Source: an uncultured Clostridia bacterium (lineage in GTDB: Bacteria; Bacillota; Clostridia; Christensenellales; UBA1242). Taken from it: a stretch of DNA of 64,000 nt. Positions 53,175-62,395 of the stretch are shown here, in pieces. A program made the position numbers and the translations under genes. How positions within the stretch are numbered: the first letter of the stretch is position 1; each line of letters opens with the position of its first letter. Under the pieces are notes generated by a model that did not search any database, was not told the origin of the DNA, and saw only the letters and a program-made list of their open reading frames with translations. The stretch is taken from NCBI GenBank assembly GCA_934754495.1, contig CAKVHW010000005.1, positions 1 to 64,000 of the forward strand, read 5' to 3'.

Positions 53175-53509
53175 GTAAAATTGTAGGATTAAAGGGTGAA
53201 GTAGAAGCACAAGAATACCTAAAAAACAAGGGATATGAAATAGTAGCCACCAATTACAAAAACAAAATTGGCGAGATAGATATTATTTGTAAAAAAGATG
53301 GTGTACTTGTGTTTGTTGAAGTAAAAACACGTGAAAGCCTAAAGTTTGGTCACCCACGTGAAGCGGTAAATTACTATAAGCAGATGAAAATCCGTAACGT
53401 TGCAATAGGGTACTTAAAGTACAAAAACTTATACGAGAAGTGTCCAATCCGTTTTGACGTGATAGACATTGTTGGGCAAAACCTAACCCATATAGAAAAT
53501 GCGTTTTGA
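53171..53509 (+). CDS. yraN: YraN/UPF0102 endonuclease-like protein
   Basis: A 112-residue restriction-endonuclease-fold protein of unknown role. The nuclease core is visible as KIGEIDIICKKDGVLVFVEVKTR, split as IGEIDII and FVEVKTR. It starts with GTG in the GTGA overlap with rnhB. Confidence 0.92.
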   Translation: MSKIVGLKGEVEAQEYLKNKGYEIVATNYKNKIGEIDIICKKDGVLVFVEVKTRESLKFGHPREAVNYYKQMKIRNVAIGYLKYKNLYEKCPIRFDVIDIVGQNLTHIENAF

Positions 53510-53561
53510 TTAATAAATAGGCACTTTTCGTCATAAAATATTATAAATTTGAAAAAAACAC

Positions 53562-53590
53562 TTGATATATGTTTTTATTTATGATAATAT
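53562..53590 (+). promoter_or_regulatory. rplS promoter
   Basis: TTGATA (53562-53567), 17-base spacer, TAATAT (53585-53590). Confidence 0.6.
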
Positions 53591-53595
53591 AACGT

Positions 53596-53664
53596 AGTGA
53601 CTTCGGATGGTCCGCTGTGATTTATATTGCATGAACATCAAGTAAAATATAGGAGGTAAAGTCA
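53596..53664 (+). promoter_or_regulatory. candidate L19 leader in the rplS 5' UTR
   Basis: A 70-base leader containing GTGACTTCGGATGGTCCGC and ending in an AGGAGGT site. Firmicutes carry an autoregulatory L19 leader at this position, and the paired CGGA/TCCG block suits it. The fold and covariation were not computed. Confidence 0.5.
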
Positions 53665-54009
53665 GTGACACTTATTCAAGCTTTAGAAAGAGAAAATTTA
53701 AAACCAGAAATTCCTGAATTTAAAGTTGGTGATACCGTTAAGGTTTATTGCAAAATCGTAGAAGGTACCAGAGAAAGAATTCAGTTATTTGAGGGTGTTG
53801 TTATTGCTAGAAAAAACTCTAGTGTAAGAGAAACTTTTACTGTAAGAAGAATATCATTTGGTGTTGGCGTTGAAAAAACTTTCCCTATCCATTCCCCAAG
53901 AGTAGATAGAATTGAAGTTGTTAAACGTGGTAAAGTTAAACGTGCTAAATTATACTATCTTCGTAACCTTACAGGTAAGGCTGCTAATATTAAAGAAAAA
54001 CAAAACTAA
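53665..54009 (+). CDS. rplS: 50S ribosomal protein L19
   Basis: Large-subunit protein at the 30S-50S interface, 114 residues. Starts at GTG 53665 after AGGAGGT, reading MTLIQALEREN. Marks are GDTVKVYCKIVEGTRERIQ and FPIHSPRVDRIEVVKRGKVKR. It follows yraN, with its own promoter and leader, rather than trmD. Confidence 0.96.
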   Translation: MTLIQALERENLKPEIPEFKVGDTVKVYCKIVEGTRERIQLFEGVVIARKNSSVRETFTVRRISFGVGVEKTFPIHSPRVDRIEVVKRGKVKRAKLYYLRNLTGKAANIKEKQN

Positions 54010-54037
54010 TTGTTTTAAACATCTTAAAATTAGAATT

Positions 54038-54067
54038 AAAAAGAATGTGTCATTACATTCTTTTTTT
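54038..54067 (+). terminator. rplS terminator
   Basis: Stem AAAGAATGT/ACATTCTTT then seven T. Confidence 0.82.
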
Positions 54068-54174
54068 ACCCCAAAATTTCGACATTTGTCACAATAATTA
54101 AACAATACTTTCTTGCACATTTTTAGTTGCAAAATAGTATAATGTTAAATACTGCTAATATAAGGAGGCATAAT

Positions 54175-54360
54175 ATGGAAAATAGAACAGTAAGAGCTAT
54201 TAGAGAAAGAAGAATGATTTTTAATGAAATCAAAAAAGCAAATAGAAATAAATTGGAAGCAAAAATTAATAAATCTGTAGAAACTGAAACACCTGTTAGG
54301 AAAATAGATTTTGAAGAAATGTTTGCCGATGATTCAGTTCCAACACATTCTAATAGATAA
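54175..54360 (+). CDS. small basic 61-residue protein, unknown
   Basis: An Arg/Lys-rich helix (RTVRAIRERRMIFNEIKK) followed by an acidic tail (DFEEMFADDS). Not recognised. ATG 54175 is preceded by AAGGAGG, and TATAAT at 54138-54143 with a poorly spaced TTGCAC gives a possible promoter. It is followed by a terminator, so it is a separate unit. A nucleic-acid or RNA polymerase interaction is possible but not shown. Confidence 0.6.
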   Translation: MENRTVRAIRERRMIFNEIKKANRNKLEAKINKSVETETPVRKIDFEEMFADDSVPTHSNR

Positions 54361-54364
54361 TAAA

Positions 54365-54398
54365 AAATATAAGGGATTATAAACCTTATATTTTTTTG
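54365..54398 (+). terminator. terminator of the small basic protein gene
   Basis: Stem AAATATAAGG/CCTTATATTT, then T-run. Confidence 0.78.
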
Positions 54399-54462
54399 TC
54401 TTAATAATTTATATTAAATTTTATGTGTATAGGTTAGTACTATGCAAGTGCTATGCAAAAAT

Positions 54463-54497
54463 AAAAAAGTTCCCTTTATTTTGGGGAACTTTTTTTA
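54463..54497. terminator. lysS terminator, bidirectional
   Basis: Stem AAGTTCCC/GGGAACTT flanked by A-run and T-run, beyond the lysS stop at 54498. Confidence 0.82.
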
Positions 54498-56015
54498 TTA
54501 ACTTAATTGGTCAATATCAACTGGTTTTGTAATAGGGAATAAGATTGTATCTCTAATATTATCGCAGTCAAGCAAGTGAAGAATAAATACATCAATACCA
54601 AATCCAATACCAGAGATTGGTGGGAAACCATGTTCCATAGCAAGAATGTATTCTTTATCGTAATCCATTGCTTCAGCGTCACCACGTTGTTTTGCTTTTG
54701 CTTGTTCTTCAAAGTTATGTTTTTGTTGAATAGGGTTTACAAGCTCGCTATAACCCTTAACCATTTCTTGTCCGTCAATTACAAGTTGGAACATTTCAAT
54801 AATTCTATCGTCCTTATCACTATATCTAGCAAGTGGAACAACATTAGGGTAGTTGTAAAGAATTGTTGGTTCGGTAATATTTGGACGCATATGACGTTTG
54901 TATAGTAGGTCAATAATTCCACCAACTGTAAATTGGTCTTTAAGTTCAAATTCTTCCAAAAGTTTTTTGTTTAAAACTAGTTTTTTAAATTCTTCTACAT
55001 CAGTAATATCTAATACATTAAAGCCTAAAATGTTGTTTAGGGTAGCAATGTAGTCCATTCTTGGGAATTGTTCTGGAAGTTCGATTGTACGGCCATTAGA
55101 AACAAATTCATATTTACCAAATACAAACTTACAAACTTCTCTAAACATTTCGGTATAAAACTTAATGCTGTCTTCAAAATCCCAGTATGCTGCATAACTT
55201 TCAAGCATTGTAAATTCTTGAAGTTTGTCAGCGCAAAGACCTTCGTTTCTAAAATCTTTAGCAAATTCGTAAATTTTATCAAAACCGCAAGCAATAACGC
55301 GTTTGTGGAATGTTTCTGGAGAAATTCTTAAGTTCATGTCAAGGTCTAGAGCATTGTGGTGCGTTCTAAATGGTTTTGCAAGTGCTCCGCCAACTGCATT
55401 TTGAAGTATTGGAGTTTCTATTTCTAGGAAGCCATGATTGTTGTAAAATTCTCTAATAAATTGCATAACCTTAAATCTAATAAGTACTGTGTTGCGAGCC
55501 TTTTCGTTAACAATAAGGTCAAGGTATCTTTGACGATATCTACTATCTACATCTACAAGACCATGGAATTTTTCAGGTAAACCACGTAGTGCTTTGCTTA
55601 GTAGTTCAAAAGTTTCTACTTGAATAGTAAGTTCGCCTGTTTGGGTGCGAGTAAGTTCGCCGTTTACACCAACAAAGTCACCAACATCGCAGAATTCTTT
55701 AAACTTAGCAAGTGCTTGTTCGCCAACAACATTTAGTGATAGGCTAATTTGTACACTGGTACGAACTTTGTCTTGAAAATTCATATCAAAGTTGTCGCCA
55801 ATTGCGTATATTCTTGCAAATATAAGTTTACCAAAAGTACGTTTGAATGTAATTCTTCCTGCACAACTTACTTTTGTGCCTAGTTCTATTTTTTCTAAAT
55901 CGTGAATTTCGTGTGTTTTATGGAATTTTGCTTTGTATGCTTTCTCACCACTTTCTTCCAATCTTTTTATTTTATCTACTTTCACGTCAAATTCATTCAT
56001 TATCTCTTGTTCCAT
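54498..56015 (-). CDS. lysS: lysyl-tRNA synthetase, class II, lacking motif 3 arginine
   Basis: Charges tRNA-Lys, expected as a homodimer. The N-terminal OB fold (about 45-150) binds the anticodon. Class II motif 2 is KDFRNEG, with R256 conserved, and the tail SELVNP is as usual. Motif 3, normally GxGxGIDR, reads GIGFGIDVF with V476 in place of the ATP-binding arginine. The motif 2 loop is GLCADKLQEFTMLE rather than the usual ISxRHNPEFT. It is 505 residues, full length, and intact. It could be a divergent LysRS or a paralogue with altered activity. ATG with AAGGGG upstream; no T-box leader is visible. Confidence 0.8.
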   Translation of the reverse strand: MEQEIMNEFDVKVDKIKRLEESGEKAYKAKFHKTHEIHDLEKIELGTKVSCAGRITFKRTFGKLIFARIYAIGDNFDMNFQDKVRTSVQISLSLNVVGEQALAKFKEFCDVGDFVGVNGELTRTQTGELTIQVETFELLSKALRGLPEKFHGLVDVDSRYRQRYLDLIVNEKARNTVLIRFKVMQFIREFYNNHGFLEIETPILQNAVGGALAKPFRTHHNALDLDMNLRISPETFHKRVIACGFDKIYEFAKDFRNEGLCADKLQEFTMLESYAAYWDFEDSIKFYTEMFREVCKFVFGKYEFVSNGRTIELPEQFPRMDYIATLNNILGFNVLDITDVEEFKKLVLNKKLLEEFELKDQFTVGGIIDLLYKRHMRPNITEPTILYNYPNVVPLARYSDKDDRIIEMFQLVIDGQEMVKGYSELVNPIQQKHNFEEQAKAKQRGDAEAMDYDKEYILAMEHGFPPISGIGFGIDVFILHLLDCDNIRDTILFPITKPVDIDQLS

Positions 56016-56042
56016 AAAAACCCCTTAAAAATTAATAACTAG

Positions 56043-56071
56043 AGTATAACAGCCTATTGCCAATATGTCAA
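56043..56071 (-). promoter_or_regulatory. lysS promoter
   Basis: Minus-strand TTGACA (56071-56066) and TATACT (56048-56043), 17-base spacer, close to the start codon. Confidence 0.8.
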
Positions 56072-56219
56072 TAATTTACTTGTTATTTGCTAATTTAATT
56101 ATATTGTAACATTCTACAAAATTTTACCTTTAATTTACATATATAATTATTAATATAATTAGTTTATTATATTATATAAGGCAGTTTATAAAAATTTGTT
56201 GACAATGTAGTATTTTTAG

Positions 56220-56248
56220 TTGTATTTTTTTAAAGCCGGTTGTATAAT
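56220..56248 (+). promoter_or_regulatory. promoter of comM-dprA-topA-trmFO
   Basis: TTGTAT (56220-56225), 17-base spacer, TATAAT (56243-56248). GCGAGGTG ribosome site follows. Confidence 0.7.
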
Positions 56249-56276
56249 CGGACATAGTGAAAGCGAGGTGTAACTA

Positions 56277-57809
56277 ATGTTATCAATTGTTAAAAGTTAT
56301 GGTCTTACTGGAATTAACGGATATATGGTTAAGGCAGAAATTGATATAAATCAAGGTCTTCCGGGTTATGACATTGTTGGATTAGTTGGCACCGCAATTA
56401 AAGAGAGTAAAGAGCGTGTTAAAAGCGCTATTAAAAATAGTGGATTGCAGTATCCTATTTTAAAAATTACTGTAAACCTAGCCCCAGCCGATACTAAAAA
56501 GGACGGTCCAATTTATGACCTGGCAATAGCACTAGGTATTCTTTCTGCTAGCGAACAAGTAAGCATTAAGGCTGTTAAGGATTATATTTTCTTAGGCGAA
56601 CTATCGCTTGACGGCGGAATAAGAAAAATAAATGGTGTTTTGCCAATACTAATCGCTGCCAGACAAGCAGGATACACTAAAATAATTTTACCAAAAGAAA
56701 ACGAGCGAGAAGCAAGTTATATTGATGGACTAGAAGTGTATGCTGTTTCTGATTTGACCGAATGTGTAAAATTTTTAAATGGTGAAATTATGCTTTCACC
56801 TGTAAAATTAAATAATTTTAACGATATACAAAAAACACACAAACAAGCCATGGACTTTAAGTTTGTTAAGGGGCAGGCTAAGGCAAAACGTGCATTAGAG
56901 ATTGCTGCCGCAGGTGGACACAATATATTAATGATAGGCCCACCAGGAAGCGGAAAAACAATGCTAGCAAAATGTTTTCCTAGCATTCTTCCCGAACTTA
57001 CTTTCAAAGAAGCATTGGAAGTAACCAAAATCCATAGTATTGCAGGTGTTCTTGATGCAAACGAAGGAATAGTGACAACACGTCCTTTTAGGTCGCCACA
57101 TCACACGGCAACAACTCTTGCTCTTACTGGCGGTGGTAGGCTTGCAAAACCAGGTGAAATAAGCCTTGCGCATAATGGTGTGTTGTTTCTAGATGAAATG
57201 CCAGAGTACAATCGTAACTCAATTGAAACATTGCGTCAACCACTTGAAGATGGAGTTATTACAATATCTAGGGTAGAAGCAAGTGTAGAGTATCCAGCAA
57301 ATTTCACATTAATTGCAAGTATGAACCCATGTCCATGTGGTTATTATGGAAGTAAAGACAGAGAATGTAAGTGTACACCACAAAACATTCACAAATACCT
57401 TCACAAACTTTCTGGGCCACTTATGGATAGAATAGATATTCATATTGAAGTGGATAACGTAACTTACAATGACCTAACAAGCACAACGCTAGAAGAACCT
57501 AGTGAAAGCATTAAGGCTCGTGTAGATAAAGCACGAAAAATCCAACTTGATAGATATAAGGAAAGTGGTATTTATTCTAATGCTAAAATGAACGACCAAC
57601 AAGTTAAGTCTTATTGCAAACTGTCACCACAAAGCGATATGTTTTTACGTCAAGCATTTGATAAACTAAAACTAAGTGCTAGGGCATACAATCGTATTTT
57701 AAAAGTGGCACGTACAATTGCCGACTTAGATGGCTGTAAAGATATTATGGACGACCATATTATTGAAGCAATTTCATATAGGTCATTAGACAAAAAATAT
57801 TGGGATTAA
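56277..57809 (+). CDS. comM: YifB/ComM-type Mg-chelatase-like AAA+ ATPase
   Basis: AAA+ helicase that extends branch migration in natural transformation in other bacteria. N-terminal Lon-protease-like fold (about 1-165) starts YGLTGINGYMVKAEIDI. The AAA+ Walker A is GPPGSGKTMLAK, Walker B LFLDEMPEYNR, and a zinc-like CPCG...CKC cluster follows. It is 510 residues. It precedes dprA, a gene of the same process. Confidence 0.93.
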   Translation: MLSIVKSYGLTGINGYMVKAEIDINQGLPGYDIVGLVGTAIKESKERVKSAIKNSGLQYPILKITVNLAPADTKKDGPIYDLAIALGILSASEQVSIKAVKDYIFLGELSLDGGIRKINGVLPILIAARQAGYTKIILPKENEREASYIDGLEVYAVSDLTECVKFLNGEIMLSPVKLNNFNDIQKTHKQAMDFKFVKGQAKAKRALEIAAAGGHNILMIGPPGSGKTMLAKCFPSILPELTFKEALEVTKIHSIAGVLDANEGIVTTRPFRSPHHTATTLALTGGGRLAKPGEISLAHNGVLFLDEMPEYNRNSIETLRQPLEDGVITISRVEASVEYPANFTLIASMNPCPCGYYGSKDRECKCTPQNIHKYLHKLSGPLMDRIDIHIEVDNVTYNDLTSTTLEEPSESIKARVDKARKIQLDRYKESGIYSNAKMNDQQVKSYCKLSPQSDMFLRQAFDKLKLSARAYNRILKVARTIADLDGCKDIMDDHIIEAISYRSLDKKYWD

Positions 57810-57817
57810 GGTGAATA

Positions 57818-58906
57818 ATGTATAACAACGAAGAAAAAGTTATAATATGGTTAAATAGTTTTGATTTTATTAGCCTAAAAAAGTTGCACCAACTAATTGA
57901 TTTGTATCCTACATGCGAAGACCTTTGGAACAACTTTGAAGACGACAACGAAGATGTTATAAATATTGTGGGAGAAGAACATTATAAAAAAATGTTGTTT
58001 TCACACGATGAAAGTTTTTTAAATAATTATATAAGGTCTTATGAAACCTTAAATATAAAAATAGTAACAATTAAAAGCGATACTTATCCACAACTTTTAA
58101 AAGAAACGCTTAGCCCACCTGTAATTTTATATTGTAGGGGCAATGTTGACTTGTTAAAAACCACTTGTGTAGCCGTTGTGGGAAGTAGACGTTGCACAAA
58201 ATACGGCAAAGAAGTAACTTACAAATTTGCCTATGACTTGGCATATAGTGGGCTTACTGTTGTAAGCGGGCTTGCAGATGGTGTAGATAGTGTGGCACAT
58301 GGTGCAAGTATAGATGCTAAGGGACACACCATTGCGGTGCTTGGCTGTGGCATAAACAATTGTTACCCTGCTACAAATAAGCCACTTTATGACAGAATAC
58401 TAGAAAATGACGGTTTGATAATTAGCGAGTACAAACCAAATGAAAAGGCACTTGCATATTACTTTCCAGCAAGAAATCGAATTATTGCAGGTTTAAGTAA
58501 GGGTGTGTTAATTACTGAAGCAACCGAGAAAAGCGGAAGTATGCACACTAAAGAATACGCATTAGAAAACAACCGTGACTTGTATGTTGTGCCAGGCAGA
58601 ATAACAGATATTTATAGTTCTGGTTGTAATGCAATTATTAAAAACTGCCAGAGTGTTATGGTGTTAAGCCCAGAAGAAATTATTAATGCGTATGGCAAAG
58701 AAATGCATATTTCAGACGACACTGTTGTGGTTCAGGCAAGTATGGACGAACAACTTATTTTAAACATTTTGCAAACTGACGAACTTAGTTATGACGAGAT
58801 TATTGAAAGTTCTAAATTAGAACCAAAAACTCTAAACACACTTTTAATGCGTATGGAGTTAAAGGGGCTTATTAAAAAATTGCCCAGCAATTATTATGGG
58901 AGATAA
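57818..58906 (+). CDS. dprA: DNA processing protein DprA
   Basis: Loads RecA on incoming single-stranded DNA. The Rossmann-like core has VVGSRRCTKYGKE, VVSGLADGVDSVAHGASI and VLGCGINNCYP. A C-terminal winged helix (about 300-362) ends ELKGLIKKLPSNYYGR. It is 362 residues. Next to comM and topA as in many Firmicutes. Confidence 0.95.
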   Translation: MYNNEEKVIIWLNSFDFISLKKLHQLIDLYPTCEDLWNNFEDDNEDVINIVGEEHYKKMLFSHDESFLNNYIRSYETLNIKIVTIKSDTYPQLLKETLSPPVILYCRGNVDLLKTTCVAVVGSRRCTKYGKEVTYKFAYDLAYSGLTVVSGLADGVDSVAHGASIDAKGHTIAVLGCGINNCYPATNKPLYDRILENDGLIISEYKPNEKALAYYFPARNRIIAGLSKGVLITEATEKSGSMHTKEYALENNRDLYVVPGRITDIYSSGCNAIIKNCQSVMVLSPEEIINAYGKEMHISDDTVVVQASMDEQLILNILQTDELSYDEIIESSKLEPKTLNTLLMRMELKGLIKKLPSNYYGR

Positions 58907-58908
58907 AT

Positions 58909-61029
58909 ATGAATTTAGTTATTATTGAAAGTGTTGGTAAAAAAGATACAATCAAAAAATACCTTGGAGCAGACTACGAAGTTGTTGCAACAAAGGGTCA
59001 CGTAAGGGATTTGCCAGAAAAATCACTTGGTGTAAATGTATTAGATAATTTTAAACCACAATACGAAATTATTAACGACAAAAAAGAAATTGTAAAAGCA
59101 TTAAAACTAAAAAGCGAAAAAGCCGATAAAGTGTTGCTTGCAACCGACCCTGATAGAGAAGGGGAAGCAATAAGTTGGCACTTGGCAACTATTCTTGGAA
59201 TGGATCAAACAAAACCCATTAGAATAGTTTTTAACGAAATTAGTAAAAATGCGGTTACAAATGCACTAAAACAACCTAGGGCAATTGATATTAACCTTGT
59301 AAATGCCCAACAGGCACGTAGAGTGCTAGATAGGTTGGTGGGTTATAAAGTATCCCCAATTTTGTGTAAAAAAATTCAGCCTAAACTTTCTGCAGGTCGT
59401 GTACAAAGTGCAACCTTAAAACTTGTGGTTGATAGAGAAAACGAGATTAGAAAGTTTAAGCCAGAAGAATATTGGACACTTCTTGCTAATCTTTATGTTA
59501 ATAGTGAAGCAGACGCATTTAAGAGTACATTAAGTAAAATTAACGGCAAAAAGGCTGTTGTTAGTAATAAAGAACAAATGGACACTGCTTTAGACGAATT
59601 AAAGCAAGGACAGTTTACTGTTAAAGAAGTTAAGAAGACTGTTGCTAAATCACACCCAGCACCACCTTTTACAACATCTACAATGCAACAAGAAGCCCTA
59701 AACAAGTTGGGAATGAACCTTAAAAAGGTTACTGCTTGTGCGCAAGAATTGTACGAAGGTGTTGAGATTGCTGGCGAAGGTAAAACAGCTCTTATTACTT
59801 ATATCAGAACAGATAGTGTGCGTCTTTCTCCAGAAGCTGTTGCAATGGCACGTGACTACATTACTAAAAACTTTGGTGAAAAGTATTTGCCAAAACAACC
59901 AAATGTATACAAAACAAAAAAGTCAGCACAAGATGCCCATGAAGCCATTAGACCTATTCACCTAGATATTACACCAGAAAGTTTAAAAGGAAAAATTAGT
60001 GCCGATAATTATAAACTATACAAACTTATTTACACTAAATTCTTGGCTTGTCAAATGGAAGATGCAACATTTAACTCTGTTGTAGCAACAATTGAAAATG
60101 GTAAGTATGAATTTAAAGCATCAGGCAAAACACCAATATTTGATGGTTTTATGAAACTATATGAATCAGCAAGTAAAAAGGCAAAACAAGCGGACGAAGA
60201 ACAAGAAGAAAATGATGAAAACGTAAAACTTCCTGTTATGAATGATGGCGACAAATTAAATCTTCTTAACTTTGTACCTGCTCAAAAGTTTACAAAACCA
60301 CCTGCACGTTATACTGAAGCCACTTTGGTAAAAGAAATGGAAGATAAGGGAATTGGTCGTCCCGCAACATATTCTCCAACAGTAAACTTGCTTACGGGAC
60401 GTAAGTATGTAGATAAAGACGGAAAATTTTTAAAACCAACCGAACTTGGTGAAAAGATTGACGAATTTCTAGAAAATTACTTTGCTTCAATTATTGATAC
60501 TAAGTTTACAGCATCTATGGAAGATAAGCTTGATGATGTAGCAAGTAAAGGTATTGTGTGGCAAGACTTTGTAAGAGATTTTTACAATGACTTTGTAAAA
60601 CTTCTAGGGGTGGCAGATAAGGATAGTTTAAAATACAAAATTCCACCAAGAGAAACTAATGTTAAATGTGAAAAATGTGGGCACCCAATGGTTATTAGAA
60701 CAGGTAAATATGGTGAGTTTATGGCTTGCAGTAATTTCCCTGCATGTAAAAATATTCAACCTATTGTAAAACAAAGTGGTGTGTGTCCAAAATGCGGAAA
60801 ACCTGCCGTTGAAAAACGTAGCAAGAAAGGAAACATTTTCTATGGCTGTAGCGATTATCCAAATTGCGACTTTGTATCATGGGAAATGCCATTGGCTGAA
60901 AAATGCCCAAAATGTGGAGCATATTTAACAGGCAAAAAGATATATAGTAGCCTAAGGAAAAAATGTAGTAATCCACAATGCGACTACACCGATATGGTTA
61001 AAAAGGAAAAAAATGAACAACAAAAATAA
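58909..61029 (+). CDS. topA: DNA topoisomerase I
   Basis: Type IA topoisomerase relaxing negative supercoils. TOPRIM acids are in ATDPDREGEAISWHL; the active-site tyrosine is in LITYIRTDSVRLS. The C-terminus has three Cys4 zinc ribbons: CEKCGHPM, CPKCGKPA, CPKCGAYL with their partners. It is 706 residues. It overlaps trmFO by 17 bases. Confidence 0.96.
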   Translation: MNLVIIESVGKKDTIKKYLGADYEVVATKGHVRDLPEKSLGVNVLDNFKPQYEIINDKKEIVKALKLKSEKADKVLLATDPDREGEAISWHLATILGMDQTKPIRIVFNEISKNAVTNALKQPRAIDINLVNAQQARRVLDRLVGYKVSPILCKKIQPKLSAGRVQSATLKLVVDRENEIRKFKPEEYWTLLANLYVNSEADAFKSTLSKINGKKAVVSNKEQMDTALDELKQGQFTVKEVKKTVAKSHPAPPFTTSTMQQEALNKLGMNLKKVTACAQELYEGVEIAGEGKTALITYIRTDSVRLSPEAVAMARDYITKNFGEKYLPKQPNVYKTKKSAQDAHEAIRPIHLDITPESLKGKISADNYKLYKLIYTKFLACQMEDATFNSVVATIENGKYEFKASGKTPIFDGFMKLYESASKKAKQADEEQEENDENVKLPVMNDGDKLNLLNFVPAQKFTKPPARYTEATLVKEMEDKGIGRPATYSPTVNLLTGRKYVDKDGKFLKPTELGEKIDEFLENYFASIIDTKFTASMEDKLDDVASKGIVWQDFVRDFYNDFVKLLGVADKDSLKYKIPPRETNVKCEKCGHPMVIRTGKYGEFMACSNFPACKNIQPIVKQSGVCPKCGKPAVEKRSKKGNIFYGCSDYPNCDFVSWEMPLAEKCPKCGAYLTGKKIYSSLRKKCSNPQCDYTDMVKKEKNEQQK

Positions 61030-62332
61030 GGTTATTGTAATAGGCGCAGGGCTTGCAGGATCTGAGTGTGCATATCAACTTCTAAAAAGGGGAGTTGATG
61101 TGACACTTTATGAGATGAAACCTAAAAAGTTTTCACCTGCTCATAAGTCCGAAAATTTTGGTGAACTTGTGTGTAGCAACAGCCTTAAAAGTAATGATCC
61201 TTACACTGCCGGTGGTTTACTAAAACAAGAACTTAGAGCATTAGACTCACTTGTTATTAAATGTGCCGATGAATGCCGTGTTCCAGCAGGTAGTGCACTT
61301 GCTGTTGACCGTGAAAAATTTAGCGAGTTAATTACAAAAAAACTAAAAGAGTTTAAAAATCTTACTATTGTGCATGATGAAGTTACTTCACTACCACTAG
61401 ATAAACCAGTGGTTGTTGCAACGGGTCCACTTACAAGTGACGGATTGATGGCGGAACTATCTAAATTATTAGGTTCTGATTATTTGTACTTTTTTGATGC
61501 AATTGCACCAATTGTATCGTATGATAGCATCGATTTTAATTCGGCTTTTATTGCCGATAGATATGATAAAGGCACTGGTGATTACATTAATTGTCCAATG
61601 GAAAAGGGCGAGTACGAAACATTTTATAATGCCTTAATTACGGCAGATATTGTAAAACTAAAAGACTTTGAAAATCGAAAGGTTTTTGAAGGTTGTATGC
61701 CAGTTGAAGTATTGGCAAAACGTAACATTGATGCGCTTAGATTTGGGTCACTAAAACCTGTTGGATTAACTAATCCACACACAGGCAAACGACCATATGC
61801 TGTGGTTCAACTTAGAAAAGAAACACTAAATAATGACATGTTTAACATGGTTGGATTTCAAACAAACCTTACATATCCCGAACAAAAGCGAGTATTTTCG
61901 CTTATTCCAGCACTAAAAAATGCGGAATTTTTAAGATATGGAACAATGCACAAAAATAGTTATGTTTGCGCACCTATTACACTTTCTAATTATCACCTTA
62001 AATCACACCCAAATGTGTTTATTGCTGGTCAACTTAGTGGTGTGGAAGGCTATATTGAAAGCATTGCAAGTGGGCTAAATGTGGCACTTAATATGTACAA
62101 TTACCTTGATGGACTACAAGATGTTGTGTTTGAGCCTTGCACAATGATAGGGGCATTAAATCATTATTTGACTACTGCTAGCGAGAAAAATTTTCAACCT
62201 ATGAGTAGTAATATGGGGCTTATTAACATAAACGAACTTAGAATTAAAGATAAGAAAGAAAAGAATAAACTTTTGTATGATACAGCAATGAAGTCATTGC
62301 AAGATACAATTAAAAAATACAACATAAAATAA
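61013..62332 (+). CDS. trmFO: folate-dependent tRNA-U54 methyltransferase TrmFO
   Basis: FAD enzyme making ribothymidine 54 with methylene-THF. The FAD site is VIVIGAGLAGSECAYQL. Catalytic cysteines are in GELVCSNSLKS and VFEGCMPVE. It is 439 residues. In Bacillus xerC and hslV (codW) follow; here hslV follows directly and xerC is missing. Confidence 0.95.
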   Translation: MNNKNKVIVIGAGLAGSECAYQLLKRGVDVTLYEMKPKKFSPAHKSENFGELVCSNSLKSNDPYTAGGLLKQELRALDSLVIKCADECRVPAGSALAVDREKFSELITKKLKEFKNLTIVHDEVTSLPLDKPVVVATGPLTSDGLMAELSKLLGSDYLYFFDAIAPIVSYDSIDFNSAFIADRYDKGTGDYINCPMEKGEYETFYNALITADIVKLKDFENRKVFEGCMPVEVLAKRNIDALRFGSLKPVGLTNPHTGKRPYAVVQLRKETLNNDMFNMVGFQTNLTYPEQKRVFSLIPALKNAEFLRYGTMHKNSYVCAPITLSNYHLKSHPNVFIAGQLSGVEGYIESIASGLNVALNMYNYLDGLQDVVFEPCTMIGALNHYLTTASEKNFQPMSSNMGLININELRIKDKKEKNKLLYDTAMKSLQDTIKKYNIK

Positions 62333-62395
62333 AAATATTTTGTTTTTTACTAATTTATGTTATATTAATAAAAACAACAATGAAAAGGAGACAAT

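Noticed and set aside
56016..56042. T-box leader for lysS
   Set aside because: The promoter sits too close to the start codon, leaving a leader of about 20 bases.
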